Assembly (NCBI GenBank): GCA_025331565.1 | Contig: JAFREQ010000017.1 | Span: 2,914,001 to 2,978,000 of the forward strand | DNA length: 64,000 bases | Direction of reading: 5' to 3' | Origin: Holacanthus passer | Taxonomy: Eukaryota > Chordata > Actinopteri > Pomacanthidae | Made by a program: the position numbers and the translations under genes | In this document: positions 22,610-35,110 of the stretch, one piece after another | How the letters are laid out: each line of letters opens with the position of its first letter | How positions within the stretch are numbered: position 1 is the first letter of the stretch | Notes under the pieces: generated by a model | Seen by the model: only the letters and a program-made list of their open reading frames with translations | The model's database searches: none | What the model was told of the DNA's origin: nothing

Positions 22610-23405
22610 CGCTCACGGTCCCTGAGCTCAGTGGGCGGACCGCGACACCGGGGAGGCCGTGTTTAGAACCGCTCAGATGTGATATGTATGCACCCACAAA
22701 ACTGTGAAGAGGATAAAGCCTCTGCATGTACAGCTAGAGAGAGAGAGAAGCAGAGCTGTGTGCTGAAGCCCTGCAGACACATACTGTATATGAGAGGATT
22801 CACTCAAAGTGCAGATTCTGGAGGTTTGAAATGATTTACTCAACCTCTGTTTTGTTGTAACATCTCCTCAAATCCTTTTGCTTGTAAATAGGCAAAATGC
22901 TTCAAGATGGGTGCAGTGTTTATTGAGAGCAAATGAAACTCAAATGAGTCACAGATTTATTGATATGATGTTTGAGAGGGATCCACATATATCAGATCAT
23001 AACGAGCTCACTAGTGTTGTTTGTTCCGTCTTATTTCATTGTTGTGGTGAAAATGATTATTTCAATCCTGCTATTGTTGACTGTTTTCAACGTGACGAGA
23101 CTGACATCTACTGGAGGAAAGCTGAAGTACCTCATCTGTGTGGAACCGTACAAGAAGTTTGGTATTTGAATGCTGAACACGATATCATGTCTTATATGTC
23201 ATGTTTGATTAAGCCCAGCAGTGCATGTTTCATGATGAGAATACGGCACCTCTGTCTCTAATCTAAGCTGCCTTTGTTGAGGAAAATGAGAGGACTGTCA
23301 TCTTTGTGTGTCACTGACATTATGCACTGTGCAACAAATGTGACTTGCAGTTGGCCTCAATTATTTTACAGCAGCAGAGTGGAATAAAAAGTACATAAAA
23401 AGCTA
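22610..23405 (+). other. FBXO40: FBXO40 3'UTR (predicted)
   Basis: This is the sequence after the TAA at 22,607-22,609, up to just past the first strong AATAAA at 23,383. It contains a 127-codon open frame at 22,878-23,261 with AT-rich codon use and no recognised domain, which I treat as chance. A phase-0 donor-like GTAAAG at 22,592, inside the last coding exon, could allow an alternative C-terminus, but I found no partner exon. Confidence 0.55.
23383..23388 (+). promoter_or_regulatory. FBXO40: Poly(A) signal AATAAA for the FBXO40-type gene
   Basis: A canonical AATAAA lies about 775 bp after the stop codon. It is only 28 bp from the minus-strand poly(A) signal of TTC36. Confidence 0.6.
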
Positions 23406-23415
23406 AAAATGATCT

Positions 23416-23421
23416 TTTATT
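23416..23421 (-). promoter_or_regulatory. TTC36: Poly(A) signal AATAAA for TTC36
   Basis: TTTATT on the plus strand reads AATAAA on the minus strand, 40 bp past the TTC36 stop codon. This gives a very short 3'UTR. Confidence 0.7.
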
Positions 23422-23460
23422 GTCCACATGCACGAACAGAAAAGGTGTAAAAGTAACTGT

Positions 23461-25227
23461 CTATATTAACTCCTGCATCTCAGACTGTGGGTTGCGTAGT
23501 TTGTTGATCACCTCTGACAGCATTTTGTTGCACAGGGCTGCGTATGGATTGAGAGCCACAGCCTGTTGTCGAGCAAATTCACTTCCAAGTGCAGCTGCTT
23601 TCTCGAAATCTGCTCTGGCTTCATCATCCTGGCAGGCTAATCTACGCAAAAGGCCTCTCTGCACCAGGCCCTGGCAGGCGCTTCGTCCAGCGCCACCGCT
23701 CAGAGAGATGGCTCGGTCCAGGTCCTCCAGCGCTCCTGGGAGGACAGAAGAGCACCGTGAGGCACACACATGTCTGGAAAGTTGATTTTCAATTTGTTAT
23801 GTTAAACAGGCTCCTCAGTCCGGGCTCAGTCAGTCTGCTGCAGTGTTCGCTCTGAGGGAACATTACCTGGTTTTGCCAGCAGGTACTGGAGATTATGCAG
23901 TCAAATAAAAAGGTGTTAACATTTTAATATGATCAGACTGATTATGACAATCTGTTGTTTACATGAAAGCAGAAAGTACAACAGTCTCACATGTGTTATG
24001 CATATCCTCCACTCGTGCTGTGTTAAACCATGACGTCTTCAGACGAACACGCTATTTTTATACCCTGTAACACAGCAGTGATTCAGCCTCTGCTCACTTC
24101 AGTCCACATTTCCTGCGTAGTATTTTAAAGAGACATGTAGGTGTGTTGTTAGAAGATCTTGTTAGTCAGCAGGAACGACAACCTACACCAGGATACACCT
24201 ACAAATGCAAAAACTCGCAAAAAGATGTTACAATATTGATGGTGTGATGGAGTGAGGGAGGTTAAAAACACCACAGCTTGAGTCACATAAAGAGGGTTAA
24301 TAATCCAAGAGACCAAAATTACAACATAAGCGTTTGTTATAACCTGCTACGTCTGTTCTTTTTATAAAGCTAGTGCTGTGCTGTAAAATACATTGAATCT
24401 ATTACAGGGGACATTTGTTTATTTCATTGAAACAAACAAGGTTTTCTTAAACCTTTAGATGTTTAGGATGTGACTAAAATATAAAACCCCTCTAACTCTG
24501 TACATTCAGAGTCGACAGCCCGGCCGCCCCTGTGACAGGCAGCAGGTAAAAGTACCTAACACGAAGCTAATTCGGAGCCTGTACTGTTACACTGTTGACA
24601 GAGCGTCAGATAGACAAAGGTCTGATGTGGTGTCACGCTGGCCTCAGACTCCACAGTCTGCCGTGTCTGGAAAGGCTTCTTATTGAATTTGTGGCGTGTA
24701 CCTGCTGTGTTCCCCTGCAGCCGCAGGGCCTGTGCCCGGTTGTTATAGGCTGAGGCTCGGCGAGGCAGGATCTGGATTGCCTGGCTGAACAGCTGAAGTG
24801 CAGCCTGCAAATCCCCAGCCTCTGCTGCCGAGACACCCCGCATCTCCAACTCTTTCACTTGCTTCAGCAGCTCTGTGTCAAAGCCACTGTCTGGCAGGGG
24901 GAGATAAACAGGTTGAAAAAGCACTCAAACTCAATTGACAGGTACCGTGGCAAGGAAAACACAGAAATGTCACCCAGAACTCAACTTGGATTAAAATGTC
25001 ATGTTTTTTTTAGTCCGGGAACGGGACGCGTTCAAATAAATTCAATATGCTGTGAAATGATAAACATAAAAAGCTGTGATATGATATGTAGAGACACATG
25101 AAGTCAGAAGCACACGCTCACCATCATCAATTAATTCCTCCTCTTGGTTCAGGCCAGGGACGTCTCCGAAAGGGCTGCTGGGGTTGAATATAGCTTGGAG
25201 CACAGCTCTGTCATGTGCCGAGGCCAT
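23461..25227 (-). CDS. TTC36: Tetratricopeptide repeat protein 36
   Basis: There are three coding exons on the minus strand: 25,227-25,122, 24,890-24,702 and 23,735-23,461. They total 570 bp and encode 189 aa, the same length as human TTC36. All splice sites are canonical (donors G|GTGAGC and CAG|GTACAC; acceptors CTGCCAG and CTCCCAG), and both introns are phase 1. The N-terminus (DRAVLQAIFNP, PFGD) is the family signature. TPR motifs lie at about residues 49-80 (GDLQAALQLFSQAI), 83-115 (ASAYNNRAQALRLQG) and 120-152 (GLVQRGLLRRLA, DFEKAAALGS). The tail contains the conserved NPYAALCNKML. Known for the family: a small HSP70-binding TPR protein that in mammals stabilises 4-hydroxyphenylpyruvate dioxygenase in tyrosine breakdown. 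An acceptor-like TTTCTTTACAG lies just upstream of the ATG context, so an extra 5'UTR exon is possible. Confidence 0.95.
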
Positions 25228-28200
25228 CTTGCCGGTGTCTGTAAAGAAAGCCGGGTAAGACGGCAAAAAAGGAAAATCATGACACCTAAATTACAGCTGG
25301 GTGGAGAATTCTTCCTCCCCTAACTTCTGCCGTTTGCACCAGCCAATCAAACGAGGGGGTGGAAGCAGAGGTGGACTTTGAGATCTGCCTGCTCTGAACA
25401 CATCTGTATTTGGTTAACTCAAAAATGCAGGCCAGAGAAAACAGAGCTGCTGTTACAATGGAACAAGGAGACAGAGTGAAAATGTTCTCAGATTGTTCTG
25501 TCAGATGATTTCTGCTCAGTATTAACATTTTAGGGACTGAGCTCACAAATGCATGATGCATTAACATGTGATAAAACTCAACAGAACATAAGATTTGCTC
25601 CATGTTGATCAACAGCAACAGTAAAATGTTGCAGTGCTTGAACTGATCATCCAAAAAATTGGGTAAATCATAAAAACAGAATGCAACCATCTGCAAATTC
25701 TTCTTGACCTACAGTACAAAGACAAGATATTTAATGTTCAGACAGATATGTTGTAAATATACACTCATTGTGAATTTGATGCAGACTCACAGTGTATAAA
25801 TAAAGTATTTAGTAGTATAGAAACCCATTTTTAGAAGACAGGCTTGGATAAAGATGTTAAATTATTACCACGTACAGTGAACATTTTTCTCTGATCTTCG
25901 CTTCATCTCCCTGTGAAACACTAGATGGCTTTATCTCTTCAGAATCAAAAGATTCTTGAAATGAAACAGTGTGTGTGGGAAAAATCCCTCGTTGGTTAAA
26001 TTGCTCACATCTCACACTGTGACGAGGGATCTCGTAAAGACTTGGCTTTAATTGAAGAGAAACAGTCGGGTACCGCTGGTGTAAACTGTCGTGTTTTAAT
26101 AGCTCACAAAGCAAATCTGTGGCATAAGCAACAGTATTTTGACTGTAGACACATTTAATCTTTGGTGCAAACCACAGAAAATCTGTTCAGTACATGTCTA
26201 GATTCATATGAACACATGGCATGTTGTGATGTGGTACATTTCTAGTCTAGAGAGTCCACCATCTTGTGTTAACCCAGGTCAGTTTTGGTTCAAATTCAGA
26301 CAGGCGTTAAGGACACAAATGGTTAATGGTTTTTTTGTAGGACTCCAAATGAAATAAATATTCTCAAAATTGAAAGATAGATGACGGACGACGGGAAAAA
26401 CATCACAGAATCAGCAGGAAATCAACAACGGATAGTTAAGCTACAGTGGTGAAATGAAGAGCATGGTCTCTGCAGGGATCTCCACAGCCACACACACGAC
26501 CACAGAGGCAGAAAATAACTGATTCAAAATAAGGGTTTTGTTACATGTAACAAATGACAGATAACAGCGGTGAGGAACAACAGATATTACCAGGAGGAGA
26601 AAGTGATAGCAGCCAAAGTAAGTGATCTGAACACAGGTGAGGTTGATTAGAACGGTGCGATCGAACATGGAAGCTTGTCATAGTTCTCACGTAAGTAACT
26701 CCAAGTATCACAAAATGAGTGTAAGTGAGTCACATAGATGAAAATGGTTCCAGCTCAGAGCCTTTTTTAGTTGTTTCCAATTACTGTCAGCAGCCATCTG
26801 GAACAAGAGACAGCTCATGGAGGTACAGGCTTCTGGGAGTTTTAAATGGATAAGGCAGATCTGATGTGGAAGCACCAGAACGCACAAGTTTGTTAAGAAA
26901 TGGTCCTCAGCTCACTTATTTTTTGCTCAGGTCTCATTTCTTATAAGTTAGGTTCAGTATTCCTGTTAGACATCGTATAATGCAAACACAGAAATTCAGA
27001 AAATGTACATCTCAGGCCTGTAGGGTTTAAACTACAGGAACAGATAAGGTGCATGTATTATTCACTGTGCATCCATTCTTTATAATACGGACATCGGTAA
27101 AGATGTGACTGAGTTATGGATGCGGGCTGGTGTGTGGTTTGTACATTGACCCAGCTGCAGTTCAGTCAGTAGTTTTCACCTGCTTTGCAAACACATGAAT
27201 TTGCAGTCTCACGCTCCTGTTTGGTCGGTTGCCTTGAAGATCAGCAGCAAACGATGGAGTGGGTGAAGTAGATGCCATATGTTCATAAGGAAAGACATAT
27301 GTAAACAGTATATATTTACTGTAAAGTGATGATTGCACAGTCAGTGTTTATGTAGCAGGATGTGTGAATTTGACACTTTAGCAACTAATCTTGCAAGAAC
27401 ATTATAAGCCTTAATGACACCTGCTTGAATAATGCTGCAGGTTTTAAGCATCTAATTTAAACTTCTACCGCCGTACTGCTGCAATTCTATATTCTCCGGC
27501 CATTCCGAGACTTAATTTAGCTGAGAGAAGAAAAGCTGATCTGGACAAATTACTGCAAGGTTTTAAAAAGGCAATTAAAAAACTTAGACAGTATAGTTAT
27601 TTGCCTGGATGATAAAAATCCGAGGGGATTAAAAAAAAGAGCTTCTTGATTGCAGGGCAGAGAGAAGTTTTCTTTTTTGCCACTTGAGAGAGCTCTTGCT
27701 GCTTTTATTTCTGCCGGGCCTCCCGAGTCAGCACAGACGGTTTGATCCTGCAGGACTCCCATTTTCCACAGGGTAATAAGAGTTAAAGAGTGAGGGCTGG
27801 CCTATCATGTTCACGGTCACTCGGTAAGCAGCAGATTTTCTGCAGAAGCACAGCGCGCCCCCCACGGCCTCCCCTATAGTGCAAAAGTGGAGAAGCAATT
27901 GTGTGAGGATTATCAGTCTCCTATTACTGCAAATGTCACTGCATCAGCACCACTCAACGTGATTATGTCAATAGGAAAACACATTGACAGTGTTTACAGA
28001 CTCCGAATCCAGGAGCCGAGAGGATGGAGCCGCTTCTGCCGCAGGCCAAGAGGGAAATTAAGAGATAATCAAAAAACACTGACCCTCAGTGGTGGAACTG
28101 CTGTAAAACCAACATACAGCAGTGAACACACACTTTCCCTCCAAGCAATTACAGGGACAACAGATAGATTAAATCTGACTGCAACAGCACAGTATAAATA

Positions 28201-30330
28201 ATGGAAGAGCATTTACTTAAGTGCTAATAGTGAATGAGACAACATTATTACTCATTAGCTATTTAGCAGAAACCTGGACATTTCTTTAATGGCTGACATA
28301 AATTCTCCCGGCGGACTCTTATAAACACAAAAAAATATGAATAAAACTCTGCAGTATTTTCCCTCCACATGTTCCTTTTCTTCTCCTCTTTCCCGGCGCT
28401 CCCGATGCTTCATAACGTCTGCTAAAGAAATGGACTTGGATATCATAATAACCCAGAGAGGCTTTAGCTTTGCTCCACTTCTGTCTGTGAATCTGACATC
28501 AAAGCTTGTGCTCCTAATCCCTCTGCCCTATGGAGGTAAACAGGGGCCCGCGTGTCGATACCTGGCCCGTTCTGATGACGAAGGACTATCGCGTGCTGTG
28601 TGGGGGCACTCTGAGCTGGATTAAAACAAAGTAATCCGCTGTGTGCAGGGACGGGGAATCGCTGCAGAGGTGCCCGGGGTTAAGCAAATAAACAATGTGC
28701 GCCTTTTATGGGAAATCTCAAGCAACACTCTTTGTGCTGCAGCACAATAACTACATACTACTTCCTGTCTCTCTCGCCAAAGACATGAGGGGGAAAAGTT
28801 AACCATTCATCCTGATGCCTTTATGTGCAGCTAATAATGGTTGGCTCTGCAGTCCCCGGCTGCAGCACTACTCATATTTTCATCGGCACAAAACACTAAA
28901 CAGCAGTATGAAAGCAAAGGATATCCAGGGGGAAAACATTTAAACCTTTTTGCTGTAATAGTCCGTGTCCACCTCCTCCACTTTTTGCCCCAAACCCCGA
29001 GCTGCAGTTTGTTCTGTATATTGTGTATTTTACGGTGTTTTGTGAATGTGTAAACACGTTTTATGGGCCCCCTGTGAGGGGATGGAGACATGTTTGGCTT
29101 ATGGTTCAGCCGAGGCTGTCAGGCATCTCCCACACGAGGATGTGGTGAGATCCATCATCATAAATCTCAGTGCATTGCGGATTCGTTCAAGCGCTGCATG
29201 TGACTATATTTTAATTCAGAAGTTAAATAATGACAAAGTATTTGGATTTATTTACAAGAATGTGACAGATCACGGGTTATCGCACGTCTCCTGCATGAAG
29301 GCTTTGCTAAAAAAGTGACGGTGGACAGGAGCCTTCTGTTGCTCGGTCAGACGTCGGTGTCACACTGAGATTAGAGCATCGTCACGAATATATTTTATGG
29401 GTTCTTTGAAAAATGCATAAAATGGTCAAATGGTTGTTGGCATTTACAGTGTTTAATGGACCAGTGTCAAATTCTTTGGCTCACTGTATATTTATCATCT
29501 GGTTTATAGTTATGGAGAATGTCGAGGTGAGCTGATGCAGACATATGTTTACTGAGCTTGCTGTAGATTATATCATAAAAGAAATATATTTATAAAAGTA
29601 GCTTTAAATGTTAATTTTAGCACTGGAACATCTGAATTAAGTAGCTGTCACTACACTGCCCCCTTCAGGCTGAATGCATGAAACTTAGAAGGTAATATCA
29701 GTCACGCTCACTTTTAAACAATCAAAATCAATTCCTTCCTAAAAAAATGTTCCTTCAATTTCAGTGTGTGTAACGATGTGTGGAACAAGATATAAAACAG
29801 CCATAAACCCAAACTGGTCAGTGTCTGGAGAGCAGCTCTGCCTCTGAGACTGTGACAACAAAACTCTGAATTGGCTTCAACATGCACAGTTACACACACT
29901 CAATCTCTCACTCACTCTTCCAACCAAGCAACCAGGATTAAAACCATGATTGCATCAACTGAGGCACCGAGGAGAAACAAAACAAATAAAACCAAATAGC
30001 AATTTTAGGATTTGGGATATCTGGACATGTAAGTGTGATGTTTTCCCAAAGTAAAGTGGTGGAGCGTAGCCGGAAGTGTCATAACGAACCATGGATGATT
30101 TATGGTTTACGTGGGCAAAAACAGAGGGATTTAAGTGGAGCGGGCTGCTTTGTTAGAGGTGTTGTGCCGCCGCTCACCGGCTGATAGAAAACAACACTGA
30201 GACTTTGGAACTAAAGTAAAACTGGTGAGGTGAGCCGATCGTATAGGTTTCCCCAGGCTAATGTAGGTTTCAGGCCTGCTGGGAATGCTTTGCAGATGTT
30301 GGGTGGAATTTGATTGTGGGTTTGGTGGAA

Positions 30331-30373
<43 letters not shown>

Positions 30374-32084
30374 GGCTGTGGGAGATGGAGGGTGGCCTTA
30401 TACCACCGCAGCTGTGCTACTACTTACAATCAGTCTAGTGTTGCCATGCAATTTAAAGGTGCAATCTACAATATGAATGTAAAAGACCACCCTGCCACCA
30501 AAACATGCGTGGAGGCTGCTGTCACTCCCACGTTACTGTGACTGACTGACGAACACTGACTGCATGACTTCTATTACACAAATGTATGAGATTTGTAATA
30601 TAAAATAGCACTGAAACCTGTCGTATCTGCAAGTCATCTATAAGTCAAATCATTGAGTCATGTGTGACTATCAGTCATACAGTTTATACGGTTAAAACAA
30701 AAGTAAAAAGAAGCTTGCACATCTCGAATGCTTGAATTCTACACAGCTCATCATAAAACAAAGTCTTGCAAATGTTAGAGAAACATTCATTTTCAGGCCC
30801 AGGCAAACAAGGCTAAACCAACAACTGTGTGTTTGGAAAAACAGCACGGCTGAGTCATGGAGCCGCTCCACGATCTGACCACACAGCTCAGTGCCAACAC
30901 TATTGTGTAAAGCCCCACAGTTGGGGAAACTTCTGACTGCCTCTCTTTTGGTGCAGTAATGCAGCACCTGCGTGCAGCTCAATCTGCTGCTGCTGCAGCT
31001 GCTGCTGCGCGACAAGCTGCTCTGCACTGTTCACATGTGACACTCAGTTCAAACTAACACCGGCCCCTCCTGATGAAGCCAGAGCAGCTCAGGGCCAAGT
31101 GAAGAAAACCCTCTAAGTTCATCCACTGGGGACCGGAGATATGCCACCATTTGTTCCAAAAGTCGCTGCCCTGTTCAAATCAGCGAGAGAGGCAATACCC
31201 AGAGCGGCTGGCTTCAGCTTCTTCTGAGCAGCACAGAGGAGTGTGTTGAGCTCAGCTCTCTCTGGCAACAGTTTCCCTGTTTAAGTTGTTAACATCGATC
31301 TCAGAGGATGCACCTGCGCATGGAACCTGCAGGAGATTATACAGTATATCATAGTTAGAGTCAGCGTCTCAAAGAGGAATCTCATTACAATTTGTCCATG
31401 AGAAAATAGGGAAAAATGGTAGACGCACAAATAACGCTCGCATTCACTTTCACTCCCCGAATTTGTCCAGAAAAATCCTTTATCTGCCCGTTGTACTGTA
31501 ATTTTCTCAATATATATTTATGGAGGATTATCTGTTGTATTTTATTAATGTTTTTTGTATTGAGCACTAGAGTTAAAAAACCACCTGCGTCCTATTTATG
31601 AGGCAAATGATATTTTGCTATTGAATTTCTGAGTTGCTGGATAAAGCAGGTATTATCCTTCTCCCACCACACTGACAGCACACACACATACAGCTATTCA
31701 ATCAATGTTATTCCTCCGCTCATCTGACAGCTCTGTCTGGCTTTATAAGAATGAGTAAGAGTCTCCCACTGTGCTGCAAGGACTCGCTGACGTTTTGGAT
31801 AGTATTCAAGGTATCTGTGGTAGAAAGAGCAACATTTGCTGATGCAGAACTGGAGGCACACTGAAATAAACAGTGTCAGTTTAAACAACTATGGCGCCAT
31901 TGCATATTCTGTCAGTCCGCGAGATTTTGCACGAGTTCGGTAACAGCCCAGATGTTCGTTATTGTGTCTTTCCTGCACGACAGATCAGCAATAAATAATA
32001 ATAAGATAAGCACTCAAACGCAAACACCAATTGTTATCAACATTTTTTGCGTCGTGCATCTTCCCACATGCTGGATACTGTCTA
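25228..32084. other. Gene-free interval upstream of TTC36
   Basis: No exon is supported. The first few hundred bases should hold the TTC36 promoter on the minus strand, but I see no TATA box or other clear element. A minus-strand 136-codon frame at 25,286-25,696 lacks domain character. AT-rich, repeat-poor sequence at about 27.4-28.7 kb looks less degraded than its surroundings and might be conserved regulatory DNA; this is only an impression. Confidence 0.45.
30333..30372 (+). repeat. (GT)20 microsatellite
   Basis: A perfect run of 20 GT dinucleotides. Confidence 0.95.
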
Positions 32085-32615
32085 TCAAAGGGGACTGAGA
32101 TTTATTACACATTTTAAAGCCCTTGCTCACCATTGCTCTTTATGCTCAGGTTTGATGATCTGCTCTTTCCACACATGGACTGAACCACTGGCATATTCTT
32201 ATTCATAAGGCTGTTCTTGGTCTGCTTCCATCTTACCTGCGGACCTGTATCCTTCAGAAAATTTATTGTCTTCGCTCCCTGGACTTATTCCCGCTAACTG
32301 TCCCCAAAGTCTGTGCTGAACTGGGAAAAAGGGCATTTTAAGTATGCTGCTCCATCTGCTTGGAATCAGCTGCAAAATTACCTGAATCTTCAGGAGCTGG
32401 TCTCACTGGATTCATTTAAAGTGATTCTAAATGACTTGGAAGCAACAATATCTGACTGTAGCTGTTTTGAATGCTGATGAATGTTTTCTGATATTTCATG
32501 ATTCTGTCATTTGTTTGCATTTTAAATTGTTATATATAGCTGTTATATGTTATTATGCCGCGTGTCTCAGACAGGACGAGCTCGAAAAAGAGATTTTTAA
32601 TCTCGGTGAGACTAC
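32085..32615 (+). mobile_element. 5'-truncated LINE: C-terminal ORF2 remnant plus 3' tail
   Basis: The frame starting near 32,182 reads LNHWHILIHKAVLGLLPSYL, then VPKVCAELGKRAF. After a one-base frameshift near 32,339 it continues KYAAPSAWNQLQ and DSFKVILNDLEA, with a stop at 32,475-32,477. This is the characteristic C-terminus of teleost non-LTR retrotransposon polyproteins (AP.xWNxL followed by a DxFK block). Downstream, GAAAAAGAGATTTTTAATCT and GGTGAGACT match the well-known LINE 3' end. It is a dead, truncated insertion. Confidence 0.8.
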
Positions 32616-34684
32616 ACTCGTATCTGCACCGACAGTGAAAGAAAATAAATATAAAATGCTGCCTTGCTACTTGCATTTTTCCTGGAAAGCACGCATCCAC
32701 CTACCATCACATTTCTCATGCATTTTTTAGTCAACTGTTCTCATGCCAGGATGCACTTGAAAAGGCCTATCTGGTCCTTGTGAGGAGCCATCTGCATGTC
32801 TTTAAAGTCCTCTATTAGAAAGTTAAATGAGCACATGAATATCCCTGGAGATCGTTTACCTGCATTGGAGAGAAAATACGATTTTTATGGTGGAGTAGAC
32901 ATTACAGTGCAGCCACAAAGTAGAATGGATAGCCTTGGTCCAAAGCTTATTTAACACTTGATGCCATGCGGCTACATCATTTGTGCAGGCGGGATAACTC
33001 ATTTGGAAAATGAGAAGTCCCTTGTAGTGATGTGTGAGATCCAATCGGCTGCAATATTGTATAGTTTGTAGATTACTTCTGTCAGCCAGTTCACCGGGTG
33101 CAAAAGTGGTCGGTTAATGTGTCAGGCTGGATTGTCTGAAGGACTAAGCACGGCTGTATGAGAGTGTGAAATTTGTTTTGCGTAAAGAAACTTCTCATTA
33201 CAAATACAAAGTGTTCGCTCGCCATCTATGAAAATGTCACAAAGCGTACGAGATATGCAAAATATGGGAAAAAGCTGCGACCGTGAAACGGACGAGATTC
33301 ATCGCTGTTCACCACCCAGGCTGCTCGACACCACACAAATCCCCAACAAGCATATTTGTTGTTGCAGTTATGCATATTGACCAAAGGATGGAGCCCAAAG
33401 ACAGAGCTTCCCATCATGCTCCTGGTCACTTCAAGGGATTCAGTGTGTGAGGCTCATGCATGGAGACTGAATAAAACATGATGCTCCTCTTATGCCTTCA
33501 GCAATATACTGTAACAACGTCAAGACTTCATTTCATCGCTGTCTGGCCAAAGTTGCTTTTAATTATTAATTTTTCTCTCCTTTCAGCGTTCAGCTATTTC
33601 AAGGACTCGTCACTCAGAGCAAGGTCTTTTGTTGTGAGGATCGAGAGCTCGAGGCAGCTTCATTAATATAGGTCAACAAGGTATTAATAGAGACAACAAG
33701 GGGAAAAAAAGTCATTTATGGTGAATTTACTCGTCTCCATCTTCGGTGACTCATCACATTTATATCTGGAGGCAGCGGTGTTTACATCTGGCTCAGGTCT
33801 TTCTGGAGCTGTCCGCCCACTCAAAGCTCCCGTGTAAAAACAGTTGTTTGTTATGAGCTCCGGTTCCAGCCAAAGGTTGGAGGCACTGACCTCAGTCCAG
33901 CTCTAATTAATCAGCAGAGCGGTGCGACGTCCCACACCATTAACCTTACAGGGAGAGAGGTTCATGAATAGCACAGTCCAGAGCCCACTGATTTCATCAG
34001 CTCAGCCTCTGCTGGTGTTTTCAGTTTAACTTTTATGTCAGAACTAATCTCTACATATTAAAACAAACAGCCAGCAATGCACCATTAACTGTTTGTTGAA
34101 ACGACTCGAATCAACCGATCTTTACGTTTTCTAGAAGCCTCTATGTTGCCAAACAAGAATGTCGATATTGCATGTTTCTGCAAACCTCTGAATTACATTC
34201 ACTGATTTTCCAGTTCTCATTTTTGATGATATGTTTTTCAAAATTCACACTAAATCGTTACACGCAGCTGAAGGATCAATCTGTTCAATCCACATCGACT
34301 CCAACCTCCATTTTGAACATAACTGTCCTCAGAACCAGATTCTCAGAACTACAGCTGGCCAAACTCTCTGAATGATATCAGAAATTCAGTGGAAATGTTT
34401 TCAAGCAGGCTCCATCATAATATAGAGAAAGTAGGAGATTTGTGTGATTTGAATAACTTCCCATTGACTTTACGACGTCCTCAAAAAAAAGCATGAAAAA
34501 TGGAATTGGTTTACGGTCACACGCTCGTCTCTTGGAGTCTTGGTATCTGTGAGAAAGTCGTACAAACGATGGACGTCTAAAATGCTCTAAATAATGTCTA
34601 AATGCTTAAAATGCTGGTGGTGTGGACGGCCCTGACGAGAGGAGCTTGTGGTGGATAGTTGGATGTTCTGCCTCCCACCAACAC

Positions 34685-34775
34685 GCAGTGGTGGTTTCAC
34701 TTAACCATGACAATCTTTCACTAACCATAACCAACATTGGCCATGACCACTATCTTTCCTCAACCCGAGTGATTT
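34685..34775 (+). repeat. AACCATAACC-type dispersed repeat fragment
   Basis: Words such as TTAACCATGACAATCTTTCAC and CTAACCATAACCAAC are typical of a common fish repeat. A related fragment in the opposite orientation lies at the right edge of the window (63.78-63.90 kb). Confidence 0.4.
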
Positions 34776-34869
34776 GATGTGTCTTATACTGATTCGGGTG
34801 CCAGATCAGCAAAATGCTTGAATGAGCCATTTCAGAACACCCTGATAGTTTAGGTGTGAGGGATCGGAC

Positions 34870-35110
34870 GTTGAACAGAATCACATTCATTATCGAGGAT
34901 GATTCAACGATTAGCTGATCGACAAAAAAAGAATCTGCAAATACTTAATACTGCAGAAATGACAAAAGTATTTATTTCTGCCCCAGAAAGACTTCCTGTT
35001 ATAATGTGTGTATAAATAGAATATTTTTCAATGGCATTTTGTATATAAACGATTAATCAGGAGAATAATTGTCAGATGAATTGATAATGGTAATAATCAT
35101 TAGTTGCAGT
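34870..35110. repeat. CGATTAAT-type dispersed repeat copy
   Basis: It begins near CATTATCGAGGATGATTCAA and CGATTAGCTGATCGAC, and ends with ACGATTAATCAGGAGAATAA and AATAATCATTAGTTGCAGTC. The inverted, ATCGATTA-like ends match the family also seen at 14.6 kb and 41.3 kb. Confidence 0.5.

Noticed and set aside
22878..23261. A 127-codon plus-strand open frame
   Set aside because: It lies in the predicted FBXO40 3'UTR, has no domain or splice signals and uses AT-rich codons; treated as chance.
25286..25696. A 136-codon minus-strand open frame upstream of TTC36
   Set aside because: No domain, no splice support and low-quality composition; it is probably promoter-proximal non-coding DNA.
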